22,930 nucleotides of DNA from Pseudomonadota bacterium (lineage in GTDB: Bacteria; Bdellovibrionota; Oligoflexia; Oligoflexales; Oligoflexaceae): NCBI GenBank assembly GCA_029556045.1, contig JAKQGS010000030.1, positions 1 through 22,930 of the forward strand, written 5' to 3'. A program made the translations under genes and the position numbers. Shown here piece after piece: positions 22,425 to 22,930 of this stretch. The notes below the pieces were generated by a model. The model was not told the DNA's origin. It did no database searches and saw only the letters and a list, made by a program, of their open reading frames with translations. Each line of letters begins with the position of its first letter. The first letter of the stretch is position 1.

Positions 22425-22433
22425 GGGGGATAA
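22425..22433 (-). promoter_or_regulatory. DnaA-box-like site
   Basis: TTATCCCCC, two differences from TTATCCACA, same orientation as its left neighbours. Confidence 0.4.
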
Positions 22434-22460
22434 GTTTTACCCCCAAAATTTCTCCCCCAC

Positions 22461-22469
22461 CTATCCCCG
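22461..22469 (+). promoter_or_regulatory. Weak DnaA-box-like site
   Basis: CTATCCCCG shares the TATCCCC core with the others. From here rightwards the sites are on the plus strand. Confidence 0.3.
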
Positions 22470-22494
22470 ACTTTTTCAAACCCTTTTCCATGTC

Positions 22495-22503
22495 TTTTCC
22501 ACA
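22495..22503 (+). promoter_or_regulatory. DnaA-box-like site
   Basis: TTTTCCACA, one difference from TTATCCACA and the only site with the usual CCACA end. Confidence 0.5.
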
Positions 22504-22517
22504 GGTAACGAGCAAAG

Positions 22518-22526
22518 TTATCCCCA
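22518..22526 (+). promoter_or_regulatory. DnaA-box-like site
   Basis: TTATCCCCA, one difference from TTATCCACA, six bases beyond the dnaA stop codon. Confidence 0.5.
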
Positions 22527-22532
22527 GACCCA

Positions 22533-22930
22533 TCAGGATTGCTGATCCAATTTTCGCTCAAGCGATTCTAGATTTGCTTTTAAATCCAAATCTTTAGGTC
22601 GATCTGTTTTGATTTTAGACACAGCGTGCATCACGGTGGTGTGATCCTTGCCGCCAAATTTTTCACCAATTTCTGGAAACGAAGCTTTGGTCCGTTCGCG
22701 GGAAAGGTACATGGCGATCTGCCGCGGTACTGAAAAGGCTCTCTGCCTTTTTTTTGACTTGAGGTCCGCGATACGGATTTTGAAATGATCGGCTACTACT
22801 TTTTGAATGGTATCAATGGTGAGAAAACGTGTTGGTTCACCCATGACGTTCTGCAGTATTTCAGCGGCGAGTTCCACATTGATGGGGCGTCCCTGCAGGG
22901 TCCCCCAAGCCAACAGGCGATGGAGATGAC
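22533..22930 (-). CDS. dnaA: Chromosomal replication initiator DnaA, C-terminal part, 5' end outside the window
   Basis: DnaA binds the origin and opens it. The frame is open to the right edge, so only the last 131 residues are visible: the end of the lid region of domain III and the DNA-binding domain IV. Domain IV is clear from FLTIDTIQKVVADHFKIRI, then RQIAMYLSRERTKASFPEIG, and the DnaA signature helix GGKDHTTVMHAVSKI that reads the DnaA box. The visible N-terminal residues (HLHRLLAWGTLQGRPINV) continue the family pattern, so the Leu at 22913 is not a start. The protein ends KLDQQS. Domain IV looks standard, which is of interest given the atypical boxes next to it. Confidence 0.96.
   Translation of the reverse strand, partial: HLHRLLAWGTLQGRPINVELAAEILQNVMGEPTRFLTIDTIQKVVADHFKIRIADLKSKKRQRAFSVPRQIAMYLSRERTKASFPEIGEKFGGKDHTTVMHAVSKIKTDRPKDLDLKANLESLERKLDQQS

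Larger units (their letters stand above)
22251..22532. other. Candidate chromosomal replication origin (oriC) in the dnaA-dnaN gap
   Basis: The 282-base gap has no gene I believe. It carries seven sites close to the DnaA box (consensus TTATNCACA). Four are on the minus strand: TTATCCCCG (22325-22333), TTATCCCCA (22390-22398), TTATCCCGG (22413-22421) and TTATCCCCC (22425-22433). Three are on the plus strand: CTATCCCCG (22461-22469), TTTTCCACA (22495-22503) and TTATCCCCA (22518-22526). The left sites and right sites face each other. An A+T-rich stretch lies between the outermost left site and the next. The dnaA-dnaN gap is a common oriC position. The frequent C in place of A at box position 7 is unusual. 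Confidence 0.65.

Noticed and set aside
22265..22561. Two overlapping minus-strand open frames across the dnaA-dnaN gap, the longer of 99 codons
   Set aside because: They run through the box cluster and A+T-rich stretch, overlap the dnaA 3' end, and have no ribosome site or recognisable features.

Overview
The window reads as an origin-proximal housekeeping segment of a Gram-negative bacterium with about 50% G+C. Evidence for a double membrane is direct: an LptC-LptA-LptB lipopolysaccharide transport set, a Kdo-pathway sugar isomerase, and a predicted outer-membrane beta-barrel protein. The sigma-54 gene, the RapZ homologue, GatCAB next to gyrA, and a secreted lipoprotein-like protein followed by a barrel protein suggest a delta-proteobacterial or Bdellovibrionota/Oligoflexia-type organism. 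That assignment is inference from gene content and order only.

Layout, right to left (the direction of most transcription). The 3' end of dnaA lies at the right edge. A 282-base dnaA-dnaN gap follows, holding a cluster of TTATCCCC-type DnaA-box-like sites and an A+T-rich stretch; this is a good oriC candidate. Next come dnaN, gyrB and gyrA, with no recF between dnaN and gyrB. gyrA overlaps gatC by ATGA and leads into gatC, gatA and gatB. gatB overlaps a class-C beta-lactamase-fold serine hydrolase gene, which is followed by an FAD-dependent oxidoreductase gene. All of these are on the minus strand and tightly packed.

The middle (8244-10491) is the exception: two plus-strand genes, a lipoprotein-like secreted protein and a secreted beta-barrel protein, run against the neighbouring operons. 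They are divergent from pyrG across a 220-base gap and convergent with the oxidoreductase gene, with which they share a single TTAA as interlocked stop codons. Neither has a function I can name; they are the most interesting unknown pair in the window.

To the left, pyrG, kdsD, lptC, lptA, lptB, rpoN and rapZ form a second minus-strand block. It joins CTP supply and Kdo synthesis (CTP is needed to activate Kdo) to LPS export and then to sigma-54 and RapZ. kdsA, kdsC, hpf and ptsN, often found in such clusters, are not here. At the far left, the 3' end of a plus-strand glycine decarboxylase gene converges on rapZ across a hairpin terminator.

I see no tRNA, rRNA, CRISPR array, insertion sequence or prophage. 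No wholly new system is demonstrable from the sequence alone. The best candidates for novelty are the secreted pair, the atypical origin boxes, the extra genes on the gat operon and the long linker in LptA.
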